Below the pieces are notes generated by a model, which searched no databases, was not told where the DNA came from, and saw only the letters and a program-made list of their open reading frames with translations. A program made the position numbers and the translations under genes. Positions 7,901 through 13,665 of a DNA stretch of 14,061 nt are shown here, piece by piece. Location: contig JAFGKB010000050.1 of assembly GCA_016928755.1 (NCBI GenBank), forward strand, positions 1-14,061, read 5' to 3'. Positions within the stretch are counted from its first letter, which is position 1. Each line of letters opens with the position of its first letter. Origin of the DNA: Anaerolineae bacterium. Its GTDB lineage: Bacteria; Chloroflexota; Anaerolineae; B4-G1; SLSP01.

Positions 7901-8863
7901 TTATGCAGGATCAGGAATAATGCGCGTACCGGTCTCACCACGGAGAGCAGCAGAGATATGAGCCGGATCGGTAATGATAGCTTCCTTGCCACCGGCCTCC
8001 AGGTACCAGATAATGGCCTGAATTTTGGGCAACATACTGCCTTTAGCAAAGTGACCTTCCTCAATGTATTTCTTAGCTTCGGAAATGGTCATCACATCAA
8101 TAGCCTTTTGATCAGGTTTATTGAAGTTAATGTAGACCTTTTCCACCGCTGTAGAAATCAGGAAAAGGTCGGCCCCTACAGATTGGGCCAACAGGGAAGA
8201 GCCGAAATCCTTATCAATAACAGCGGCTACGCCTTCCAGATCACCCTCTTCATTCTCAATAACCGGGATACCACCACCACCAACGCTGATGACCGTAATC
8301 CCTGCATCTAGCAGACTATGAATAGCCTTCAACTCAACAATTTCTTTAGGCAGCGGGGAAGCAACAACACGCCGCCAACCACGGCCGGCATCTTCAACCA
8401 CCGTCCACTTCTCTTCCTGCTCACGCCGTTTAGCCTCATCCTCTTCCATGAAACCGCCGATAGGCTTAGTAGGATTCTGGAAAGCAGTGTCATTATGGTC
8501 AACCAAGGTCTGGGTTACCACGGTGGCGACGCTCTTATCAATACCACGTCGCTTAAACTCGTTGCGCAGGTTTTGCTGGAAAGAATAACCAATCGCCCCT
8601 TGGGAATCAGCACCACAAACATCTAGCGGGACCTCATGCATCCCCGCGACTTTAGCAGCCAACTCGGAACGGCGCAGAATAAAGCCAACCTGCGGGCCAT
8701 TACCATGCCCAATGGCGACATCCCATCCCTGCTCAATCATATCGGCAATATGCTTGGTCGTTTCTTGCGCGGCCAAGTATTGGTCTTCCACGGTCTGATG
8801 CTGCTTATCTTTAATTAAGGCATTACCACCCACTGCAATAACTGCCCATTTACGTTCTGCCAT
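7901..8863 (-). CDS. arcC: Carbamate kinase
   Basis: A 320-residue amino-acid-kinase-fold enzyme that makes ATP from carbamoyl phosphate and ADP, releasing carbamate that decays to CO2 and ammonia. Visible family signatures are VIAVGGNALI at 8-17, IGHGNGPQVG at 51-60, the SVGGGGIPVI loop at 193-202, VIDKDFGSSLLA at 216-227 with the conserved lysine, and GSMLPK at 275-280. Length fits the family (about 310). The start has AAGGAG 8 nt upstream (8872-8877). It lies downstream of two carbamoyltransferases in a separate unit, which suits substrate-level ATP formation from ureido compounds as in arginine deiminase and purine/allantoin fermentation. No arginine deiminase is present in the window. 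Confidence 0.96.
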   Translation of the reverse strand: MAERKWAVIAVGGNALIKDKQHQTVEDQYLAAQETTKHIADMIEQGWDVAIGHGNGPQVGFILRRSELAAKVAGMHEVPLDVCGADSQGAIGYSFQQNLRNEFKRRGIDKSVATVVTQTLVDHNDTAFQNPTKPIGGFMEEDEAKRREQEEKWTVVEDAGRGWRRVVASPLPKEIVELKAIHSLLDAGITVISVGGGGIPVIENEEGDLEGVAAVIDKDFGSSLLAQSVGADLFLISTAVEKVYINFNKPDQKAIDVMTISEAKKYIEEGHFAKGSMLPKIQAIIWYLEAGGKEAIITDPAHISAALRGETGTRIIPDPA

Positions 8864-9011
8864 TTTACCTACTCCTTATTAAATATCTCTTCTAAAGCAC
8901 CAAATGTGCACCTATATAAGTTATTACTTAACATATAACCTAATAGACAAATATTTTAAAAATGACCTAATGGGTTGAGGTAGTTCCGTATTTAGGTTGT
9001 CATTTGAAGAC

Positions 9012-9110
9012 AGACTACAAAAGTCTTAATAGTCCCCTTGTAAAGCGAAATCCCACCCATTAAGCTATGGTTTAAGCCAAAACAATAACCTGCTAAGACT
9101 TTTGTAGTCT
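9012..9110. repeat. Perfect 17-bp inverted repeat with 65-bp spacing (candidate operator pair)
   Basis: AGACTACAAAAGTCTTA at 9012-9028 is exactly the reverse complement of TAAGACTTTTGTAGTCT at 9094-9110. Each arm is itself a hyphenated dyad; in the right copy AAGACT-TTTGT-AGTCTT runs 9095-9111. Two dyad-symmetric sites facing each other suggest paired regulator binding sites that could loop DNA between the carbamate kinase promoter region and a possible rightward promoter. The arms could also form a long stem in RNA. The bound protein is unknown. Confidence 0.7.
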
Positions 9111-9115
9111 TAACA

Positions 9116-9143
9116 TTACAGACTGACCTAATCTAGGTATAGT
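9116..9143 (+). promoter_or_regulatory. Possible rightward promoter upstream of a micro-ORF
   Basis: TTACAG (9116-9121), a 16-nt spacer and TATAGT (9138-9143) form a moderate sigma70-like pair immediately right of the inverted repeat. A GAGGAG Shine-Dalgarno at 9158-9163 follows. This is a motif call only. Confidence 0.3.
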
Positions 9144-9170
9144 ATTACCTATTACCAGAGGAGTTACCAT

Positions 9171-9218
9171 GTGACCAGCTACCCCAACAACAATGAAAAT
9201 CAGGTGCAACGCACTTAA
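9171..9218 (+). CDS. Possible 15-residue micro-ORF or leader peptide
   Basis: A strong Shine-Dalgarno (GAGGAG, 9158-9163) is followed by an ATG (9169-9171) that is immediately closed by TGA. The overlapping GTG at 9171 opens a 15-codon frame, VTSYPNNNENQVQRT. Its stop codon TAA falls at the apex of the hairpin at 9194-9242. Promoter, ribosome site, tiny frame and hairpin in series look like a leader-peptide arrangement, but no gene follows on this strand: the YgeW-type gene is convergent. It may be an eroded gene start or chance. Confidence is low. Confidence 0.2.
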   Translation: MTSYPNNNENQVQRT

Positions 9219-9242
9219 GAAAGTGCAATGCACCGATTTTCA
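9194..9242 (-). terminator. Long terminator-like hairpin after the YgeW-type gene
   Basis: The arms TGAAAATC (9194-9201) and GATTTTCA (9235-9242) pair. Inside them GGTGCA (9203-9208) pairs with TGCACC (9229-9234), and GCACTT (9211-9216) with AAGTGC (9221-9226), around an AAGA tetraloop. The total is 20 Watson-Crick pairs with one bulge and a small internal loop. It starts 8 nt after the stop codon. The A-tract/T-tract outer arms are typical of bidirectional terminators, though the downstream T-run on the - strand is short. Confidence 0.65.
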
Positions 9243-9250
9243 GAGACAAC

Positions 9251-10231
9251 CTACCACATCGTCAAAGCCATCACGCCCTTTTGAGCGTGGAGGCGGTTTT
9301 CGGCCTGGTCGAAGACCACAGAATTAGGGCCATCCATAACTTCGCTGGTAACCTCGATATCGCGGTCAGCAGGAAGCGGATGCATATAAATCGCATCGGG
9401 TTTCGCCAATGCCATCTTGCGGGCGTCAGTAATCCAGTCCTGATACTTATCCTGGAGTTGTTTCCCTACGTCAGGGTCAGTGGTCGTCATCATAGGCCCC
9501 CAAGACTTGGCGTACACAACGTCGGCATCCTCAAAACCGGCTTCCATATCGTGAACAATCTCAAAACCGGTGCCATACTTCCGGGCCTGGGCCTTAGCTT
9601 CTTCAACGATATCATCACGGAGCTTGAACTCCGGCGGGTAGGAAAGCGTCACATCCATACCGAAACGCGGCATCTGCAAAATCAGGGATTGGGGAACAGA
9701 CATCGGCTTAAGATATGAAGAAGCATACGCCCAAGAGACAACAATTTTCTTCTTGCGCAGGTCACGCCCTTTCTTCTCCTGAATAGTCATCAGGTCGGCA
9801 AGACATTGGAAGGGATGGTATAAATCACACTGCATATTCAACACAGGGGAGCGCGAAGCTTCGGCAACCCAGTTCAAATATTGGTTCCCGGTGCCCCAAT
9901 CACATTGGCGGATGGCAATGCCGTCAAAGTAACGGCCCAAAATCTCGCCAATCTCTTTAGCCGTATCTCCATGAGCGACCTGCGTTGTACGCGAGTCAAT
10001 AAATGCACCATGACCGCCAAGCTGTGCTATACCGGCCTCAAAGGAACAACGAGTACGGGTGCTACTGAAGAAGAATAACATACCCAAGACCTTATCGCGC
10101 AACAACGGATGGGGTTCCCCCAAGGCACGTTTGCGCTTCAAGTCCCAGGCTACATCCAACACGGTCTCGACTTCTTCTTTAGAGAAGTCAAGATCACAAA
10201 TCAAATCACGGCCCCGAAGGTTAGTGAGCAT
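9251..10231 (-). CDS. ygeW: Knotted carbamoyltransferase, YgeW type
   Basis: A 326-residue carbamoyltransferase. STRTR at 57-61 and the HPFQ of NMQCDLYHPFQ at 132-142 are carbamoyl-phosphate contacts. WAYASSYLKPMSVPQS at 167-182 is the proline-rich loop of the trefoil-knotted branch (N-acetyl-/N-succinylornithine carbamoyltransferases and YgeW). Segments such as QCDxxHP, the SVPQ knot region, RFGMDVTL, DADVVYAKSW and YMHPLPAD closely parallel what I remember of E. coli YgeW, which is longer (~396 aa). YgeW-type enzymes occur in urate/purine degradation clusters and are thought to transfer carbamoyl groups from ureido intermediates; the true substrate is not settled. GAGGAG precedes the ATG. 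It lies 108 bp after the ATCase-like gene, with a hairpin between them. The knotted-family call is strong, the orthology to YgeW is likely. Confidence 0.85.
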   Translation of the reverse strand: MLTNLRGRDLICDLDFSKEEVETVLDVAWDLKRKRALGEPHPLLRDKVLGMLFFFSSTRTRCSFEAGIAQLGGHGAFIDSRTTQVAHGDTAKEIGEILGRYFDGIAIRQCDWGTGNQYLNWVAEASRSPVLNMQCDLYHPFQCLADLMTIQEKKGRDLRKKKIVVSWAYASSYLKPMSVPQSLILQMPRFGMDVTLSYPPEFKLRDDIVEEAKAQARKYGTGFEIVHDMEAGFEDADVVYAKSWGPMMTTTDPDVGKQLQDKYQDWITDARKMALAKPDAIYMHPLPADRDIEVTSEVMDGPNSVVFDQAENRLHAQKGVMALTMW

Positions 10232-10271
10232 ATCTACAATCTCCTCAAATGACAGAATCTTAAATTATGCA

Positions 10272-10302
10272 GTCGGCCAGTTGGATATTCCAACCAGCCG
10301 AC
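10272..10302 (-). other. Strong intercistronic hairpin between the two carbamoyltransferase genes
   Basis: GTCGGC (10272-10277) pairs with GCCGAC (10297-10302), and GTTGGA (10280-10285) with TCCAAC (10289-10294) around a 3-nt loop. The two intervening CA/CA positions become G.U wobbles in the - strand transcript, giving a continuous 14-bp RNA stem. No T-run follows on the - strand, so it looks more like a processing or stability element than a terminator. Confidence 0.5.
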
Positions 10303-10339
10303 AATCAACCTACAACGAAATACAACTATTAAAGAAAGA

Positions 10340-11296
10340 CTACTCCATCGCGCCCAGGACCAGGCCCAACAACGCCATACGCATTACGACGCCGTTAAAG
10401 GCTTCCTGCCAGTAGCGTGACCACTTGGTGATATCCACATCGGGAGGAATCTCATCCATACGTGGCAGGGAGTGCAGCAAGATAGCGTCAGACTTAGCTT
10501 TGTTAAACAGCAAATCACGCGTAATCTGGTAGTTAGAGGGGGTCATCCCCACGCCACCCTCTTTGCGCTCATCGCGAGCCTTGGTGTAGTCAGGCTGCAC
10601 CACAGGCTCAACCAAGATGACGTCGGCATCGGCAATCGCTTGCTCAACATGCTCAACTTCTTGGTAGTCCAAGCTGTACTGTTTTAATTCGGCCTTCATC
10701 TCATCGGTCAAGGACATATTGGGAGGAGAAACGAAGGTCACAGGACAATCAAACTGGGTCAAAGCATAAGCCAGGGAGTGCATCGTGCGCATCCGCATAT
10801 CGCCAACGGCCAACCAACGCAAGCCGTCCAAGCGGCCCTTCTCACGATAAACGGTGTACAAGTCGGTCAAAATCTGGGTGGGGTGTTCGCCCCAGCCATC
10901 ACCACCGTTGATAATCGGAATGCTGGCCCACTTAGCGGCCTCATGAGGTGCGCCCTGCTGGAAGTGACGCATAACAATCACATCACCGTAGAACTCCAAC
11001 ATCTTGACGGTGTCCTTAATGGACTCCTGGTACCAGTCACCGGCACGGGTCATCTTAGCATCGGAGAAACCGGTTACATGACCACCCAGACGATGCATAG
11101 CGGCCTCATGGGCCAGGCGGGTGCGGGTAGAAGGCTGGTAGAAAGCCGTCACCATCGTCTTCTCCGCAAGCATATCGACATTGCGTCGCTTGCGAGCAAT
11201 TGGCTCCATATATTCAGCTACGCTAAGTACATGAAAGAACTCATTACGCTCAAAATCTTTCAAAGAAAGAATGTCACGTCCCATAAAACTACGCAT
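10340..11296 (-). CDS. Aspartate carbamoyltransferase-like enzyme with altered amino-acid site
   Basis: A 318-residue protein of the PyrB (ATCase catalytic chain) branch. STRTR at 56-60 and GEHPTQILTDLYT at 136-148 bind carbamoyl phosphate, VMRH (108-111) follows the family pattern, and HSLPRMDEIPPDVD (275-288) and YWQEAFNGVVMRMALL (295-310) match the ATCase C-terminus. The aspartate-binding parts differ. The 80s loop that normally reads S..KKGE is TRAGDWYQES (83-92), with no equivalent of E. coli Lys84. The MTRVQ motif carrying Arg229 reads EPVVQ (230-234), and HPLP is HSLP. Arg170 (E. coli Arg167) is kept. It therefore probably uses another acceptor or donor, perhaps a ureido acid. AGGAGGT at 11302-11308 supports the start. 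It is the first gene after the regulator's terminator. Confidence 0.88.
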   Translation of the reverse strand: MRSFMGRDILSLKDFERNEFFHVLSVAEYMEPIARKRRNVDMLAEKTMVTAFYQPSTRTRLAHEAAMHRLGGHVTGFSDAKMTRAGDWYQESIKDTVKMLEFYGDVIVMRHFQQGAPHEAAKWASIPIINGGDGWGEHPTQILTDLYTVYREKGRLDGLRWLAVGDMRMRTMHSLAYALTQFDCPVTFVSPPNMSLTDEMKAELKQYSLDYQEVEHVEQAIADADVILVEPVVQPDYTKARDERKEGGVGMTPSNYQITRDLLFNKAKSDAILLHSLPRMDEIPPDVDITKWSRYWQEAFNGVVMRMALLGLVLGAME

Positions 11297-11338
11297 AAAC
11301 TACCTCCTGTTTTTAAACTATTTTTTTAGATTATTTAC

Positions 11339-11373
11339 AAAAAAAGCGTTAGTCAGGGCTACACCTGGCTAAC
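11339..11373 (-). terminator. Intrinsic terminator overlapping the end of the GntR gene
   Basis: GTTAG/CTAAC (11348-11352 with 11369-11373) and CAGG/CCTG (11354-11357 with 11364-11367), with one mismatch between them, form a stem whose loop holds the regulator's TAG stop codon (11359-11361). On the - strand it runs into seven Ts (11339-11345). It probably isolates the regulator from the carbamoyltransferase unit. I see no good promoter in the remaining 42 bp before the next gene, so partial read-through is possible. Confidence 0.7.
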
Positions 11374-12102
11374 CCTGCGCATCACATGAAACTTAAAGTG
11401 TCCAGGAACAAAGTAACTAACCGAATAATCCACAACCTTCTCATCATAACTGTACAATTTAGCCACCAGTTTAAGCAACGCCGATCCTTTCTGGATCTGC
11501 AGACGCTCCGCAAACTTAGGATTTGCCAACTCAGCAACTATTTGAGTACGTGACGTCGAGAGCATCGGTGTACCACGGCGTAGCAGAATATCCAAAACCG
11601 ATCCGTGGAAATCTGCACCCAAATCTTCCTTGCAGAGATACCCAAGAGGTACGATGTCCCGGAGATCGGCTACTGGTTCACCCTCCACAGTAATAACCCG
11701 GTTGACAATCAAGACTTCCACCTGGGCATCTTCGGGATAGCCCAGTCCCAAGACCTCACTAGGAGTAGCCAATCGCTCCAAGACTTCGAGAGCAGAGACC
11801 TCGGTCACCACCCCAAGGCGATCAGCCATACGGTCCAGGCTTTCCAAGACTTCCAATCCTGTTTCTAGTACCGGAATGCGGGAAGCAACAAATGTCCCCA
11901 CACCGTGCCGGCGGGCCAGAACGCCGCGCTCAACAAAGGTACGCATAACTTCCCGTAAGGTGGCCCGCGAGACCCCCAATTGTTGCGCCAGTTTAGGCTC
12001 CGGTGGCAATTGAGTTCCTGGTTCTAACTGCTCAATTAACTCTGAAAGCGTCTCTTCCACTTGAATATGCGGCGGTCTAATTTTCAATTCTATGGTGTCC
12101 AT
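11359..12102 (-). CDS. GntR-family transcriptional regulator, HutC/UTRA subfamily
   Basis: A 247-residue repressor-type protein. Residues ~18-73 form the GntR winged helix-turn-helix (LPPEPKLAQQLGVSRATLRE at 32-51, then the wing RRHGVGTFV at 64-72). Residues ~95-240 fit the UTRA ligand-binding domain: VNRVITVEGEPVADLRDIVP and the C-terminal VDYSVSYFVPGHFKFHVMRR. UTRA regulators respond to small metabolites and usually control the adjacent catabolic operon. Here that would be the carbamoyltransferase/carbamate kinase/xanthine dehydrogenase genes, with a purine breakdown product as a possible ligand (inference). Its own promoter carries an inverted repeat, suggesting autoregulation. I see no Shine-Dalgarno before the ATG, and the predicted leader is only about 22 nt. 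Confidence 0.92.
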   Translation of the reverse strand: MDTIELKIRPPHIQVEETLSELIEQLEPGTQLPPEPKLAQQLGVSRATLREVMRTFVERGVLARRHGVGTFVASRIPVLETGLEVLESLDRMADRLGVVTEVSALEVLERLATPSEVLGLGYPEDAQVEVLIVNRVITVEGEPVADLRDIVPLGYLCKEDLGADFHGSVLDILLRRGTPMLSTSRTQIVAELANPKFAERLQIQKGSALLKLVAKLYSYDEKVVDYSVSYFVPGHFKFHVMRRVSQV

Positions 12103-12130
12103 TGTGGATTATGTTTAACATCTAATAGCT

Positions 12131-12159
12131 ATTATAATGTCAGTTGTCTGACATGTCAA
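12131..12159 (-). promoter_or_regulatory. Perfect consensus sigma70 promoter of the GntR gene
   Basis: On the - strand, TTGACA (12154-12159), a 17-nt spacer and TATAAT (12131-12136) match the consensus at all twelve positions with ideal spacing. Transcription would begin near 12124, about 22 nt ahead of the ATG. So strong a promoter implies repression, and the spacer is filled by an inverted repeat. Confidence 0.85.
12137..12158. promoter_or_regulatory. Candidate autoregulatory operator in the GntR promoter spacer
   Basis: ATGTCAG (12137-12143) and CTGACAT (12148-12154) form a perfect 7-bp inverted repeat with a 4-nt spacer, occupying the whole -35/-10 spacer. It overlaps a second perfect palindrome, TGACATGTCA (12149-12158). 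TGTCA also recurs at 12138, 12154 and 12169. Binding here would block RNA polymerase. The most likely binder is the adjacent GntR protein, by inference. The half-site is not the GT-N-TA-N-AC usual for HutC-type regulators. Confidence 0.65.
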
Positions 12160-12203
12160 CAGGAAAACTGTCATATAAAAAAAAGGCGGTCTATCCTCGG
12201 AAT

Positions 12204-12254
12204 TGTGGATAAGTGCCCAAAAACTGTGGATAAGTACCCCCACTCTTTGGATAA
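12204..12254 (+). repeat. Three tandem DnaA-box-like 9-mers at exact 21-bp spacing
   Basis: TGTGGATAA occurs at 12204-12212 and 12225-12233; it is the exact reverse complement of the bacterial DnaA-box consensus TTATCCACA. TTTGGATAA (one mismatch) follows at 12246-12254. All three share orientation and begin exactly 21 bp apart. The first two units extend the match (TGTGGATAAGT, then CCC three positions on). A fourth one-mismatch copy lies at 12103 and a two-mismatch copy (TAAGGATAA) at 12283. This could be an iteron-like DnaA-binding array of an origin, or a DnaA-responsive control site. Confidence 0.65.
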
Positions 12255-12316
12255 CTTACAAAAGCATAACCGGCAAGTTACATAAGGATAAAGAGCAAGA
12301 TAAAAGCCCTTCCCGG

Positions 12317-12370
12317 TTGTCATTCCCCCTCAGCAAGTTATACTATGCACCAGTATATAATACTTACTGG
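12317..12370 (+). promoter_or_regulatory. Candidate lipoprotein promoter with a downstream dyad
   Basis: TTGTCA (12317-12322), a 16-nt spacer and TATACT (12339-12344) form a good sigma70 match. Just downstream CCAGTA (12350-12355) and TACTGG (12365-12370) form an inverted repeat that also contains TATAAT (12356-12361). It could be an operator near the transcription start. Confidence 0.5.
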
Positions 12371-12386
12371 ACAAATGGAGGGCACA

Positions 12387-13652
12387 ATGTTACGCACTTA
12401 TGGACCTTTGCTTATATGTGTAGCGCTTTGTAGCGTGTTAATATCTGCTTGTAGCGCGCCGCCAACAGATATACCGGCCCAGATTGTCACCAGAAAATCC
12501 ACGGTTATTGCGGCTACAGCCACGCCCATTCCTACCCCGCTACCTTCTGCGACGCCATTTTCCTGTCCTGCTGTGCGTGATGTCCCGTTCCCCTCACGCC
12601 CTCTTGATTTCTCGCTATATGCCGGTACTTTGCAAGATTATCTCTCTGATGGTGGTAACCCCGATACCCTTATGCAAGTCCTGGACTCCTGGGAAGCCGG
12701 ACAATCTTTGGATAATAAGGGCGTTTTGCGTGGGGATTTGACCGCCGACGGTACGCCGGAGATTATCATCAGCTATACCGATCCCAATTCTGAATTCTAT
12801 CCCCCAGATGGGCAGATGGCGATTTACACCTGCCAGGATGGACGGGTACGAACTCTCTATACCTATACCCCTGGAGAATGGATGGGCCTATCCTTGGTTG
12901 GCGTTGAGGATTTAACGGCGGATGGCATGCCAGACCTGGCCTTTGCCGAGGTCTCATGTGGGGCTAATACCTGTTGGTACACCTTGCATATCTGGTCTTG
13001 GAACGGTGCAGATTTCACAGAGTATATCGGGGGTGATTTTACGTTGCCCTATGCTACCTTCTTGATAGAAGACGGCCAGGTACTCGCTAACAGTGCCGGT
13101 ATGGGATCTGTGGGGGCCGGGCCACAGCGTCCCTATACAGAAACATGGAGTTGGAACGGCAGCGTAGTTACGTATACCACCAGCGAGTTAGGCCCGGCAG
13201 TCTATCGCTACCATACTTTCCAGGATGGTGATACGGCGTTATTTGCCGACGATTATGACGATGCCTATTGGGCCTATCTTAACGTGCTCAATGATGATAC
13301 CTTGGAATCTTGGGAATCCTTTTATGATGATAAAGAGGAGTATCGCTGGCTCACCGCTCTGGCGCATTGGCGACTGGTACTTTTAGGGATGAAGTTGGAG
13401 AACTATCCCGATGCTGAATCACATTACCAACGTTTACAGGAAGACTTTCCACCTAATACCCCCGGTCATACTGTCGCCGTTATCGCCAAGCGTTTTTGGG
13501 AGCGTTATATTGAAGTGGGAAATATAGCCTATGGTTGCCAGGATGTGGTGGAGATGTTTGAAACCCAGCAGATCCTTGAATTCTTAAATAGCTACGGTTA
13601 TGCTAATCCTATATATGTTGAGGAAGATATTTGTCCGTATTTAGTCCCTTAG
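12387..13652 (+). CDS. Secreted lipoprotein of unknown function with repeated DLTADG motifs
   Basis: I chose the ATG at 12387 because GGAGGG (12377-12382) precedes it and it gives a clean lipoprotein signal: MLRTYGPLLICVALCSVLISAC with lipobox ISAC and lipidated Cys22. An in-frame ATG at 12345 would put a non-signal extension in front. The mature 400-residue protein begins with a Thr/Ala/Pro linker (about 38-58) of the type that tethers Chloroflexota surface proteins. A beta-rich section follows with two DLTADG repeats (117-122 and 175-180), each continued by PEI or PDL. These resemble the Asp-rich calcium loops of FG-GAP/VCBS-like repeats. The C-terminal third (about 285-400) is helical and TPR-like (NYPDAESHYQRLQEDFP). 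It is probably an extracellular binding or scaffold protein. Function is unknown. The methyltransferase follows after 13 nt. Confidence 0.85.
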   Translation: MLRTYGPLLICVALCSVLISACSAPPTDIPAQIVTRKSTVIAATATPIPTPLPSATPFSCPAVRDVPFPSRPLDFSLYAGTLQDYLSDGGNPDTLMQVLDSWEAGQSLDNKGVLRGDLTADGTPEIIISYTDPNSEFYPPDGQMAIYTCQDGRVRTLYTYTPGEWMGLSLVGVEDLTADGMPDLAFAEVSCGANTCWYTLHIWSWNGADFTEYIGGDFTLPYATFLIEDGQVLANSAGMGSVGAGPQRPYTETWSWNGSVVTYTTSELGPAVYRYHTFQDGDTALFADDYDDAYWAYLNVLNDDTLESWESFYDDKEEYRWLTALAHWRLVLLGMKLENYPDAESHYQRLQEDFPPNTPGHTVAVIAKRFWERYIEVGNIAYGCQDVVEMFETQQILEFLNSYGYANPIYVEEDICPYLVP

Positions 13653-13665
13653 GAATAATGATAAT

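Larger units (their letters stand above)
8864..9250. other. 387-bp gene-free region between carbamate kinase and the YgeW-type gene
   Basis: No - strand gene fits here. From left to right it contains an AT-rich leader upstream of carbamate kinase, with no convincing sigma70 promoter (the best - strand pair is TTGTCT at 8945-8950 with TAATAA 18 nt on). Next come a pair of inverted 17-bp sites (9012-9110), a possible + strand promoter and micro-ORF (9116-9218), and the terminator hairpin of the YgeW-type gene (9194-9242). Confidence 0.6.
12103..12386. other. Divergent 284-bp intergenic region with promoters, operator and DnaA-box-like repeats
   Basis: This lies between the leftward regulator and the rightward lipoprotein. 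From left to right it contains a near-match DnaA box abutting the regulator's ATG (TGTGGATTA, 12103-12111), the regulator's promoter-operator (12131-12159), an A-rich stretch (12176-12184), three 21-bp-spaced DnaA-box-like repeats (12204-12254), and the lipoprotein promoter with a small dyad (12317-12370). No RNA gene is evident. Confidence 0.65.

Noticed and set aside
9012..9110. Inverted repeat as the ends of a miniature transposable element
   Set aside because: The element would be only 99 bp, there is no visible target-site duplication, and each arm is itself a dyad, which fits protein-binding sites better.
7901..11296. Arginine deiminase (arcABC) operon
   Set aside because: Carbamate kinase and carbamoyltransferases are present, but there is no arginine deiminase or arginine/ornithine antiporter, and the carbamoyltransferases are YgeW-type and ATCase-like rather than ArcB.
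11424..11434. Additional DnaA-box-like TAATCCACA inside the GntR gene
   Set aside because: A single one-mismatch 9-mer in coding sequence, oppositely oriented and not in phase with the 21-bp array, is expected by chance.
12345..12386. Longer N-terminus for the lipoprotein starting at the ATG at 12345
   Set aside because: It adds 14 residues ahead of a standard lipoprotein signal, and that ATG overlaps the predicted transcription start. The ATG at 12387 has GGAGGG upstream.
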